Shown: positions 35,116-43,333 of the stretch, one piece after another
How the letters are laid out: every line of letters begins with the position of its first letter
How positions within the stretch are numbered: the first letter of the stretch is position 1
Origin: Brachybacterium sacelli
GTDB lineage: Bacteria > Actinomycetota > Actinomycetes > Actinomycetales > Dermabacteraceae
Assembly (NCBI RefSeq): GCF_017876545.1
Contig: NZ_JAGIOD010000001.1
Coordinates: 1,426,001-1,490,000, forward strand
Length of the DNA stretch: 64,000 bases
Reading direction: 5' to 3'
Notes under the pieces: generated by a model
Seen by the model: the letters and a program-made list of their open reading frames with translations, nothing else
What the model was told of the DNA's origin: nothing
Databases searched by the model: none
Translations under genes and position numbers: made by a program

Positions 35116-35889
35116 ATGGCTAACACCCCGTCGAACCAGAGCATCGAACGCGCCGTTGCCGTCCTCCAGGCGATCGGCACGGCGGACGCCGAGTCGGTGC
35201 GCGCCTCGGACATCGCACGGATCATCGATCTCGGGGCCTCGACGACGGGCCGAATCCTCGCGACCCTCGAAAACCTCGGATACGTGCGACGAGGACCGCA
35301 GGGCTACCGCATCGGCACCGCGGCGCTGCTATTGGCGAGCCAAGGACTGAACCACGACCCGGTGCATCGGGAATCCCGTGCCCGCGCGCAAGAGCTCGCC
35401 CAGCGCATCGGCCTGACCTCGAATGTGGGCGTACGGGACGAGGGTCGAGCGATCTACTTGTGCCACTTCGAGGGCGCCCGCGCCTCGAAGTCCCACACGA
35501 TGATCGGTATGGACCAGCCGCTACATGCTTCGGCGCTCGGCAAGTGCCTGCTGCTCGATCTGAGCGAGCAGGAGCGGATCAGTCTCCTCGGCGATCTCCC
35601 GAAGTACACCGAGCGCACCATTACCGATCACGCGGACCTCGGCGCTGACCTCGACGTGGCGCGCCGCCGTGGATGGGCGATGGAGGACCAGGAGGTGGCC
35701 CTCGGTCGTTTTTGCGCCGCCGCCCCGATCCGCGACGCGCGAGGCCGAATCGTTGCCGCCCTCTCGATATCCGGCCGCATCAGCGACCTACGATCCCTCG
35801 ATCTGCCGATGGTCACGGAGGACGTCATCGAGGTCGCAGACCGGATCAGCGTAGGACTCGGCATGATCACGGCGGTCCCCGAGGGCTGA
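35116..35889 (+). CDS. IclR-family transcriptional regulator
   Basis: The 257-residue protein is full length for IclR: winged helix at residues ~8-65 (ERAVAVLQAIG, TTGRILATLENLGYV) and effector domain after ~80 with LHASALGKCLLLDL and GWAMEDQEVALG signatures. It sits 54 bases after the FAD oxidoreductase and is the obvious local regulator of the epimerase/MFS/oxidoreductase module. Probable binding sites are the TATCACT boxes at 32679-32708. Confidence 0.85.
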   Translation: MANTPSNQSIERAVAVLQAIGTADAESVRASDIARIIDLGASTTGRILATLENLGYVRRGPQGYRIGTAALLLASQGLNHDPVHRESRARAQELAQRIGLTSNVGVRDEGRAIYLCHFEGARASKSHTMIGMDQPLHASALGKCLLLDLSEQERISLLGDLPKYTERTITDHADLGADLDVARRRGWAMEDQEVALGRFCAAAPIRDARGRIVAALSISGRISDLRSLDLPMVTEDVIEVADRISVGLGMITAVPEG

Positions 35890-35903
35890 TGTCTAGGTAA
35901 TTC

Positions 35904-36116
35904 TGTCAGGTGGACGGAGCTTGTCAGTGGTCGAACGTGGCCCATTTCAGGGCTGCCGACAGTACGAGCCCCGGTCTCACCTAGACCCCGTCCTTGGCTT
36001 TGGCCTGCTGGTACATCCTGCTGTTCTGCGCAGTGATCTCCGTTCGGGGCCCCCGCCGACAGCTCGCTTCTTATACGCCTCTCCGTCATGCCATCTCGCG
36101 GGCATCCGGACATAAA
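35904..36116. mobile_element. insertion-sequence scar, possibly an IS21-type end
   Basis: The stretch between the IclR gene and the GH116 operon has no intact gene. It begins with TGTCAGGTGGACG and a near-copy TTGTCAGTGGTCG 17 bases on, which resembles the multiply repeated termini of IS21-type elements. A frame on the minus strand ending at about 35982 reads EITAQNSRMYQQAKAKDGV then stop and looks like the tail of a decayed coding region. The element is partial; its other end was not found. Confidence 0.35.
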
Positions 36117-36118
36117 GC

Positions 36119-36135
36119 ATCGAAAACGCTTCGCG
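36119..36135. promoter_or_regulatory. LacI-like operator candidate upstream of GH116 operon
   Basis: CGAA-AACGC-TTCG (36121-36133) is an inverted repeat with a central CG and resembles LacI-type operators of the AANCGNTT form. It lies 112 bases before the glycosidase start. No LacI gene is adjacent. Confidence 0.35.
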
Positions 36136-36244
36136 GCATCCTACGCGAGTCTCGTCGGAGCATTGACCCCGCGCAGCGCACGGCCTACGGTGTCGAGCCA
36201 GGACGAGAAGGAAATCGATTACTGCCACATGGGAGTGCGCACGT

Positions 36245-38743
36245 ATGAGACAGCTCGACCACACCGACGCCCGTCATGTCGCGATGCCGCTGGGCGGCAT
36301 CGGCACCGGCAACGTCGCCCTCTGCGCCGATGGCGCGCTGCGGCAATGGCAGCTGCAGGGCGTCGGGAACCACGGCGGCGACCTGCCGCACACCTTCTTC
36401 GCCGTGCGCGCCCAGCACCCCGAGCCGCCGCTGGACTCGACCCGCATCCTGCAGGCACCGCCCCCGCCTCCGGAGGCGCCGGGCACCCCGCTGGTGACCG
36501 ACGATCACGTCCCCGACTGGCAGCGTGAGCTGCTGGGGCGCCACGGCGGAGCGCGAGCCACCCGCTTCCGTGCCACCTATCCCGTCGCCGAGGTCGACTA
36601 CGAGCTCGACGTCCCGCTGGACGTGCACCTGCAGGCCTTCACCCCGCTCATCCCGCAGGACGTCGACCGCAGCTCCCTGCCGGCCGCGCTGTTCACGATC
36701 ACCCTGACCAACACCGGCACCGTGGCGATGACCGCTCGGCTGGGTGCGGCGATGCAGAACCCCGTCGGCCACGACGGCACCACGGCACCCGACGGGGTCC
36801 GCGCCGCCGGCTACGGCGGCAACACCAACCGCGTGCGGCGCCATGACGGCTGGACCGCGCTGGTGCTGGAGAACGCCGGCCTCGACCCGTCCGCCCCGGG
36901 CGCCGGGCAGGCCGTGCTGACCTGCGACCACCCCGCGACCACGGCCCTGCCGCAGTGGGAGGATCCCGGCGAGTTCCTCGACTTCCTCCACGCCCGCACC
37001 GGCCACGTCGAGCGCCCGTCGCCTCCGGGGCAGGGGCACCTGCCCGATCACCATCCCGGCGTGCCCCGCGGCGCCCACGGCCCCAGCCCGCACGGCGCCA
37101 CCTGGAACGGCGGGCTCGCCGCCCCGGTGCACCTCGAGCCCGGTGCCTCCGCCACGATCCGCCTCGCGATGACCTGGTACTTCCCGAACCGCTACGTCGA
37201 CTTCCCCCAGGGCGGGGCCTTCGCCGCACAGTCCGCGCCGACCCGGCTCTGGCTCGGCAACCACTACGCCACGCTCCATGCGGACGCACTCGCCGTCGCC
37301 GAGCAGGTCCAGCGGGAGTGGGAGGACCTCGAAGCCGCCACCCGCTGCTGGACCGACCTGCTGACGGACTCCGGCCTCGACGAGGAGGCCGTCGAGCACC
37401 TCGCCGCCCAGGCCGTCGTGCTGCGCAGCCCGACCTGCTTCCACGCCGCCGACGGGACCTTCTACGGCTTCGAAGGCGTCAACGGCGCCTCGACCGGCGG
37501 GCATGCCGGCGTCGTCGGCGGATCCTGCCCATTGAACTGCACCCACGTGTGGAACTACGCCCACGCCCTCGCAGCCCTGTTCCCCACCCTGGAACGCTCG
37601 ATGCGCGAGACGGAGCTGGACGTGCTGCAGGCCCCGGACGGCTCCGTCCCGCACCGCGTCATCGCCCCCACCTCCCTGCCGCAGCTGTGGAACCGCCCCA
37701 TCGGCGGACCGCTCACCCCGGCCCTGGACGGCATGCTCGGCGTGCTCCTGAAGACCTACCGCGAACTGCGCTCCGGCGCGATCGACGACGCCTGGCTCGA
37801 CCAGCGCTGGGAGCACCTGACCCGACTGCTGGCCCATATCCGCACCACCTGGGACCCGGAGGCCACCGGCGTGCTGCGCGGCATCCAGCCCAGCACCCAC
37901 GACATCGACCTCGCCGGCGCCAACACCTTCATGGGCACCCTCTGGCTCGCAGCCCTGCGCGCCGTCGAGGAGATGTCCCGTCCCCGCGGCGAACACACGG
38001 AGGCCGACGAACTCCGCGCCCTGTTCGAGCGGGGCAGCGCCGCCTACGACGAGCTGCTGTTCACGGGGGAGTACTACGTCCAGGAGCTCGAGGAGGGCCC
38101 CGAACGCCCCTTCCAGTGGGGCGAAGGCTGCCTCGCCGACCAGTTGATCGGCCAGTGGTGGGCCCATGAGCTGGACCTCGGCCACCTGCTGCCGGTGGAC
38201 CACGTGCGCTCCGCGCTGCAGGCGATCGTGCGCCACAACCTCCGCCACGGCTTCGCGGACCTCGAGCACGACTTCCGGGCCTTCGCCGACGGCGACGACA
38301 CCGGGTTGCTGGTGTGCACCTGGCCCCGCGGCGGCCGCCCGGCCACCCCACTGCGCTACGCCGACGAGGTATGGACCGGCACCGAGCAGCAGGTCGCCGC
38401 CCACTGCCTGCGCGAGGGCCTGGCCGACGAGGCAACGGCGATCCTGCGCGGGCTGCGGGACCGCTACGACGGCAGACGCCGCAACCCCTACAACCACATC
38501 GAGTGCGGCGACCACTACGTGCGCTCCTTGGCGGGCTGGACCCTCCTGGACGCCGCCACCGGACGCTCCTGGGACGCCCGCACCGGCGCACTGCGCCTGG
38601 ACCGGCCGACGGGCGGGACCCGGGTGCCGCTGCTGACCGGCACCGGCTGGGGCTATGCGCACGCCGTCGGGGACGCCGTCGAGGTCGTCACCCTCGGCGG
38701 GCAGCTCCCCGTGCGCTCCACCTCCTGGACCGGCGCCTCATGA
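36245..38743 (+). CDS. GH116-like (DUF608) glycoside hydrolase
   Basis: The 832-residue protein has the two-part architecture of bacterial GBA2-related GH116 enzymes: an N-terminal beta-sandwich (LGGIGTGNVALCADG near residue 16) and a C-terminal alpha/alpha barrel. Typical barrel motifs are PLNCTHVWNYAHALA, GCLADQLIGQWWA, EVWTGTEQQVAAH and RDRYDGRRRNPYNHIECG. No signal peptide is seen, so it acts on imported glycosides. GGGAG precedes ATG 36245. Its stop overlaps the receptor gene start (ATGA), forming one operon with a sugar importer. The sugar could be a beta-glucoside or beta-xyloside; it is not fixed by the sequence. Confidence 0.8.
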   Translation: MRQLDHTDARHVAMPLGGIGTGNVALCADGALRQWQLQGVGNHGGDLPHTFFAVRAQHPEPPLDSTRILQAPPPPPEAPGTPLVTDDHVPDWQRELLGRHGGARATRFRATYPVAEVDYELDVPLDVHLQAFTPLIPQDVDRSSLPAALFTITLTNTGTVAMTARLGAAMQNPVGHDGTTAPDGVRAAGYGGNTNRVRRHDGWTALVLENAGLDPSAPGAGQAVLTCDHPATTALPQWEDPGEFLDFLHARTGHVERPSPPGQGHLPDHHPGVPRGAHGPSPHGATWNGGLAAPVHLEPGASATIRLAMTWYFPNRYVDFPQGGAFAAQSAPTRLWLGNHYATLHADALAVAEQVQREWEDLEAATRCWTDLLTDSGLDEEAVEHLAAQAVVLRSPTCFHAADGTFYGFEGVNGASTGGHAGVVGGSCPLNCTHVWNYAHALAALFPTLERSMRETELDVLQAPDGSVPHRVIAPTSLPQLWNRPIGGPLTPALDGMLGVLLKTYRELRSGAIDDAWLDQRWEHLTRLLAHIRTTWDPEATGVLRGIQPSTHDIDLAGANTFMGTLWLAALRAVEEMSRPRGEHTEADELRALFERGSAAYDELLFTGEYYVQELEEGPERPFQWGEGCLADQLIGQWWAHELDLGHLLPVDHVRSALQAIVRHNLRHGFADLEHDFRAFADGDDTGLLVCTWPRGGRPATPLRYADEVWTGTEQQVAAHCLREGLADEATAILRGLRDRYDGRRRNPYNHIECGDHYVRSLAGWTLLDAATGRSWDARTGALRLDRPTGGTRVPLLTGTGWGYAHAVGDAVEVVTLGGQLPVRSTSWTGAS

Positions 38744-40038
38744 CCACCGCCCCGCGCCCGACCCGCCGCGGGGCCCTCGGCGGGATGGGCCTGGGCGCGC
38801 TCGCCGCCGGTCTGGCCGCCTGCGGCGGGGACCCCGGCGCCGCCACCGAGGGTGCCGGCGGCGACGCCGTCGAGTTCGTCTTCCTCGGCGACGTCAACCA
38901 GCGCAAACAGTTCGAGCAGCTCTTCGCCGAGTTCGGTGAGCAGCACCCCGAGATCGCCCTGCAGGCGGTGGCGAAGTCCGGCTCCTGGGCGCAGTTCACC
39001 TACGCCGTCGCCACCCAGATAGCCGGCGGACAGCCGCCCGACATCATCCAGATGGCCACCGAGGGGCAGCGCCTGTTCGCCTCCAAGGGTGTGCTCGCCC
39101 CGTTGGATCAGCTGATCGCCCGCGACCAGGACGAGGTCGAGGACTACTACGACGACATCCACGACAACCTGCGCCTGTGGTCGCAGAAGTACGGCTCGCC
39201 CGACGGCAGCACCTACTACATGCCCGGCGGCTACAACCCGATCGTGCAGTACTGCCGCACCGACCTCCTCGACCGGGCCGGCGTGGAGCTGCCCGAGGAC
39301 GGCTTCAGCTGGAGCGATCTGATGGAGGCCGGCCGCCGGCTCAAGGCCCAGGGGGTCTTCCTGATGACCGTCGAGCAGGGCTACTGGCACGACGTGCTTC
39401 CTTGGCTGACCAACAACGGCACCTCGAGCCTCGATGAGGACTGGGCCACCGCGACCATCAACAGCCCCGAGGCGATCGAGGCCGCCGCCTTCGCCCGGGA
39501 GCTGGTCGCCAAGGGCTACTCGCCCGAGCCCGGCGGCACGTACGACGCGCCGTCCCTGATGCAGAACGGGCAGCTGGCCGCCTTCCACGACGGCGCCTAC
39601 GGGATGGTCAACGCCGCGCGCATCGAGCTGACCGACGCGATCCGCATGGTGCCCTTCCCCCACAACGGCGTCCACGGCTCGCCCGTCGGCTGGGACGCCT
39701 GGGACATCACCGAGGCCTCCGAGCGCGCCGACGAGGCGTGGGTGTTCATCAAGTACCTGATGTCCGTCGAGGGCGCGTCGTTCTTCGCCCGCGCCGGCGG
39801 CACCATCGTCCCCGCCCGGCATTCGGTCGCCACCTCAGACGCCTTCCTCGAGGGCGCCCCTGAGGGTGCGCTGTGCCTGGTCGACGCCCTGGAGACGGCC
39901 ACCCCGGTGCCTTCCCCGGAGCGCGGCCCCGAGATCCAGGACATCGTCGAGGAGGGCTGGCTGCAGATCATCGCCGGATACGCCGAGCCCGAGCGCCAGC
40001 TGAAGCGCACCTACGACAAGATCGGACCGCTGCTGTGA
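38740..40038 (+). CDS. family 1 solute-binding lipoprotein of GH116 operon
   Basis: The 432-residue receptor has a twin-arginine signal (TRRGALGGMG) and lipobox LAACG. Core SBP_bac_1 features include FAEFGEQHPEIALQAV, GGQPPDIIQMATEGQRLF and WVFIKYLMSVEGASFFA. ATG 38740 overlaps the glycosidase stop. It delivers a glycoside to the two downstream permeases. Confidence 0.85.
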   Translation: MTTAPRPTRRGALGGMGLGALAAGLAACGGDPGAATEGAGGDAVEFVFLGDVNQRKQFEQLFAEFGEQHPEIALQAVAKSGSWAQFTYAVATQIAGGQPPDIIQMATEGQRLFASKGVLAPLDQLIARDQDEVEDYYDDIHDNLRLWSQKYGSPDGSTYYMPGGYNPIVQYCRTDLLDRAGVELPEDGFSWSDLMEAGRRLKAQGVFLMTVEQGYWHDVLPWLTNNGTSSLDEDWATATINSPEAIEAAAFARELVAKGYSPEPGGTYDAPSLMQNGQLAAFHDGAYGMVNAARIELTDAIRMVPFPHNGVHGSPVGWDAWDITEASERADEAWVFIKYLMSVEGASFFARAGGTIVPARHSVATSDAFLEGAPEGALCLVDALETATPVPSPERGPEIQDIVEEGWLQIIAGYAEPERQLKRTYDKIGPLL

Positions 40039-40976
40039 GCGCCGCGGCCGCACTGCCCACGCCGAGCCCCGCGGCCCCGTCGCCGGGGCGGCCGCGACGC
40101 CGCGACCTGCGTCAGAACTGGCTGGGGTACGTCTTCCTCAGCCCGGCGGCGCTGCTGTTCGTGCTGTTCATCGGTGGCCCGTTCCTGGTCGCGATCGCGC
40201 TCAGCCTGTACTCCTGGGACCTGCTGACCCCGCCGGAGTTCGTGGGGCTGGAGAATTTCACGACGCTGCTGCAGGACCCGGTGCTGATCCAGGCCTTCGC
40301 CAACACCTTCCTGTTCGCGTTCGCCTCGGTGCTCACCCATGTCGTCGGCGCGCTGCTGCTGGCCCTGGCCGTCAACGCGCTCGCGAGCCGCGTCGTCTCC
40401 TACCTGGTGCGCACCGCCGTATTCTTCCCCTTCATCATCTCCTGGGCTGCGGTGGCGCTGCTGTGGCAGTACATGCTCGATCCCGGCTTCGGGGTGATCA
40501 CCCACTACATCGACCGGATCGGCCTCACCCCGCCGGACTGGTTCCTCGACCCCGCCTGGGCACTGCCGGCGATCATCGGGATCGACTTCTGGCACACCCT
40601 GGGGTTCACGTTCATCATCATGCTGGCCGGCCTGCAGACCGTTCCGAAGCAGCTGATCGAGGCGGCGCAGACCGACGGGGCGGGCCGGCGCCAGGTGTTC
40701 TGGCACGTCACCGTGCCGATGATGTCCCCCACCCTGTTCTTCGCCATGGTGGTCACCTTCATCGGGGCGTTCCAGATCTTCGACCCGATCCAGATCATCA
40801 CCGGCGGCGGCCCCGACGACGCAACGCTGACGCTGGTGATGTACCTGTACGAGCAGGGATTCCAGTCCTTCCGGATCGGCTACGCCTCCGCCGTGGCGTT
40901 CCTCGTGTTCGTGGTGATCATGGCGGTGACGCTGCTGCAGTTCTGGGGCGCCAGGAAGTGGGTGCATCAGCAGTGA
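40035..40976 (+). CDS. sugar-type ABC importer permease (MalF/UgpA-like)
   Basis: The 313-residue protein has six predicted helices with the first at about residues 30-52, an EAA loop (IEAAQTDGAGRRQVFWHVTVP) and the MalF-type GGGPDDATLTLVMYLYEQ segment. GTG 40035 overlaps the receptor stop (GTGA); the earlier frame start at 39873 is a shadow. No ATPase is encoded in the operon. Confidence 0.85.
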   Translation: MSAAAALPTPSPAAPSPGRPRRRDLRQNWLGYVFLSPAALLFVLFIGGPFLVAIALSLYSWDLLTPPEFVGLENFTTLLQDPVLIQAFANTFLFAFASVLTHVVGALLLALAVNALASRVVSYLVRTAVFFPFIISWAAVALLWQYMLDPGFGVITHYIDRIGLTPPDWFLDPAWALPAIIGIDFWHTLGFTFIIMLAGLQTVPKQLIEAAQTDGAGRRQVFWHVTVPMMSPTLFFAMVVTFIGAFQIFDPIQIITGGGPDDATLTLVMYLYEQGFQSFRIGYASAVAFLVFVVIMAVTLLQFWGARKWVHQQ

Positions 40977-41881
40977 GCACGACGAACCCGGGGACCACGA
41001 CGACGACGCGGACGGACACGACGCCTCCCCCCGCGGGTGCGCCCTCGACCCGGCGCCGCGGGCCGCGGCCCGGCAGGATCGCGCTGAACCTCGCGCTGCT
41101 GGTCTTCGCCGCGATCATGGCGGCACCCCTGGTGTGGCTGATCTCCACCAGTCTCACCGACCCGGCCGAGGCGTTCCGAATCCCGCCGAACTGGCTGCCG
41201 ATCGGCACCACCACGGAGAACTTCCGCGCGGTGGGCGAGCTGATCCCGGTCGGGCAGATGGCCCTGAACAGCGTGATGGTCGCCGTGATCACCACCGGCG
41301 GCTCGCTGATCGTCAGCGTGCTGGCGGCCTACGCCTTCTCCCGCTTCGAGTTCCGCGGCCGCTCCAGCGCGTTCCTCATCATGCTCAGCGCGATGATGGT
41401 GCCCGCGCAGCTGCTGATCATCCCGGTGTTCATCCTGATGCGCACCCTGGGACTGGTGGACACCCTGGTCGCACTGTGGCTGCCCGGACTGATCCACGTG
41501 TTCTCGATCTTCTTCCTGCGCCAGTACTTCAACTCCATCCCCCGCGACCTCGACGAGGCGGCGATCCTCGACGGCGCCGGGCACCTGTGGATCCTGTTCC
41601 GGATGCTGGTGCCGCTGTCCGGCCCGGCACTGTCGGCGCTGGCGATCCTGGTGTTCGAAGCCTCCTGGAACAACTACTTCGCCCCGCTGATCTTCCTCAG
41701 CACGCCGGAGAACATGACGCTGCCCCTGGGCCTGGTGGCGCTGCAGGATGCCCAGGCGGGAGCGGCCCCGGCGACGGTGTTCGCCGCGATCACCATGATC
41801 GTACTGCCGGTGCTGATCGTGTTCCTGATCTTCCAGCGGCAGTTCGTGGCCAGCATCGCCACCGCCGGGGTGCGGGGCTGA
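40973..41881 (+). CDS. sugar-type ABC importer permease (MalG-like)
   Basis: The 302-residue protein has a Thr/Pro-rich N-terminus, six helices and EAA loop DEAAILDGAGHLWILFRMLVP. GTG 40973 overlaps the previous stop. It pairs with the MalF-like subunit. The tail FQRQFVASIATAGVRG is typical of MalG. Confidence 0.85.
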   Translation: MSTTNPGTTTTTRTDTTPPPAGAPSTRRRGPRPGRIALNLALLVFAAIMAAPLVWLISTSLTDPAEAFRIPPNWLPIGTTTENFRAVGELIPVGQMALNSVMVAVITTGGSLIVSVLAAYAFSRFEFRGRSSAFLIMLSAMMVPAQLLIIPVFILMRTLGLVDTLVALWLPGLIHVFSIFFLRQYFNSIPRDLDEAAILDGAGHLWILFRMLVPLSGPALSALAILVFEASWNNYFAPLIFLSTPENMTLPLGLVALQDAQAGAAPATVFAAITMIVLPVLIVFLIFQRQFVASIATAGVRG

Positions 41882-41884
41882 GGC

Positions 41885-42733
41885 ATGGCGGAATCCGTCA
41901 GGGGTGGGGCCCGCGCGGCGCCGGTCGGCACCGGGGCTGGTGTCGCCGGTGTCGGCGGTGGTGCCGGGCTCGGCGATGCCGGTGTCGCCGGTGCTGGCGG
42001 TGGCGCCTGGTCAGGGGTCGAGGCGGGTGCCGGCTCCGCCGCGACGGCCGAGACGGGGTCCGACCCGCTGTCTGAGACGGGGGTGGGTGGCCTCGACCTG
42101 CGGGCCGCCGCCCGAGAGGCCTGGAGCAGCCTGCCGGTGCTGCTCCTCGGCAGCGCGCTCGTGACACTGGCCGCCCTCGCCACGGTGGTGGCGAGCCGCG
42201 CCGGGCTGCTGGTGGGCGCGGGGGTCGGCCTGGTCTCCGTGGCGCCGACGCTGATGGCGCTGATCGCGACGAGTCTCAAGGTCCTCGACGGCGCACAGCC
42301 TGCCCTGCGTGAGCACGCACGGGACCTGCGCCGGCTCGCACCACGGGCGATCGGGATCTGCGCGGTGCCCACGCTGCTCGCGAATCTCACCCTGAACGCG
42401 TTGCTCGCCCACGCATCCGGCGGGGGAGCAGTCATGCTCGTGCCCACCGCGCTCGGCGCCACCACCACCGTGCTGACGGGTCTCGGGGCCGTGGTGTCGC
42501 TGCCGATGCGTGCCGGTGGTACGGGTCCGACGGGCCTGCGGTGCTGGCTGCTCGCCCTGCACGTCCTGGCGCGCTCGCCGGTGCCGTTCCTCGCGGCGCT
42601 CGTCGTGGGCGCCCTCGGGGTGTGGGTCTCGGTGACTCTCTCCAATGGCCTGTTCCTGCTGGCGCCGGGCCCGTTCGCGCTCGTGCTGGCGGCGGCGTGG
42701 CGGGTCGCGCCGCGCGTGGGAGGCGAGGACTGA
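41885..42733 (+). CDS. membrane protein, possibly YesL/DUF624-like
   Basis: The 282-residue product has a low-complexity Gly/Ala-rich N-terminus (1-70) and about five hydrophobic segments (roughly 85-105, 108-130, 155-172, 178-205, 235-275). It starts three bases after the last permease stop. Short membrane proteins with this layout (YesL/DUF624) often accompany CUT1 sugar importers, which suggests the assignment, but the sequence match is weak. It is probably the last gene of the GH116 operon. Confidence 0.5.
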   Translation: MAESVRGGARAAPVGTGAGVAGVGGGAGLGDAGVAGAGGGAWSGVEAGAGSAATAETGSDPLSETGVGGLDLRAAAREAWSSLPVLLLGSALVTLAALATVVASRAGLLVGAGVGLVSVAPTLMALIATSLKVLDGAQPALREHARDLRRLAPRAIGICAVPTLLANLTLNALLAHASGGGAVMLVPTALGATTTVLTGLGAVVSLPMRAGGTGPTGLRCWLLALHVLARSPVPFLAALVVGALGVWVSVTLSNGLFLLAPGPFALVLAAAWRVAPRVGGED

Positions 42734-42781
42734 GGGCTCGGCGGCCCCGGCAGCGCGGGACGTGTGCATCGACCCTGTTCC

Positions 42782-42800
42782 GGCGAGGCCCCGCCTCGCC
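42782..42800. terminator. hairpin between convergent genes
   Basis: GGCGAGG (42782-42788) pairs with CCTCGCC (42794-42800) around a five-base loop, in the convergent gap between the membrane-protein gene and the zinc-ribbon gene. There is no T-tract. A bidirectional terminator is inferred. Confidence 0.5.
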
Positions 42801-42885
42801 GGGGGCGGGGGCGTTGCGCACGCCCGTTCCCCTGAAACGTGCTTCCTTCGGGGCATATCGAGGGAACGGACGAAAAGGGGTAGGC

Positions 42886-42930
42886 GTGACGTGGGGCGGA
42901 GGGAGGGTGTGACGTGAGGTGGAGGGAAGA
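42886..42930. repeat. 23-bp tandem duplication
   Basis: Two adjacent near-identical units begin GTGACGTGGGGCGGAGGG (42886) and GTGACGTGAGGTGGAGGG (42909). They lie in the same convergent gap and do not encode a gene. Confidence 0.6.
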
Positions 42931-42944
42931 GCGCGGCGCGAGCC

Positions 42945-43151
42945 TCAGAGGTCGATCACGGCTCCGCAGATCCCGCAGCTCTCGTACCGACGCCGCTTCC
43001 AGCGCAGCACCGGTAGGACGAAGAACAGCGTGAGCTGGCGGAAGGAGCGCATCCGGAGCCACCGCGTGGTGTTGTGGCAGCGCGGGCACTCGCGGGTCTC
43101 CCCGTCCCCGAGGTGTCGCAGCTTCGTGTCGAGCCCGATGAGGAAGAACAC
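42945..43151 (-). CDS. zinc-ribbon domain protein
   Basis: The 68-residue product carries two CxxC pairs, CPRCHN and CGICG, around a hydrophobic LTLFFVLPVLRW segment. This matches the widespread small zinc-ribbon proteins that begin FFLIG and end with YESC-type knuckles. GTG 43151 aligns with that usual N-terminus; an ATG at 43220 would add 23 Arg/Gly-rich residues. The function of the family is unknown. Confidence 0.6.
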   Translation of the reverse strand: MFFLIGLDTKLRHLGDGETRECPRCHNTTRWLRMRSFRQLTLFFVLPVLRWKRRRYESCGICGAVIDL

Positions 43152-43215
43152 GTGGCCAGGATACGGGTCGTCGTCCCGCGAACGCGCCCCGGACCTCCCC
43201 TCGATCCTGCCTCCC

Positions 43216-43283
43216 CGCAACTTGCGATAGCCCCTTCATGGCAGTCAGTCAACTTTGCGATTGTCGCAACTACTGGCTATGGT
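43216..43283 (+). promoter_or_regulatory. promoter with TTGCGA/TCGCAA operator, carnitine locus
   Basis: TTGCGA (43255-43260) and TATGGT (43278-43283) are spaced 17 bp and form a plausible sigma-70-type promoter for the receptor gene at 43334. The -35 box is the left arm of a perfect inverted repeat TTGCGA-TTG-TCGCAA (43255-43269). A second symmetric element, CGCAA-C-TTGCG, lies at 43216-43226. A related TTGC-N5-TCGCA occurs at the start of the regulator gene, so the XRE-TetR protein is the likely repressor. Confidence 0.55.
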
Positions 43284-43333
43284 CGACCGCGGCGCTGAGG
43301 ACAACCGTTGCCTACGAAAGGGGATCGGCGTTC

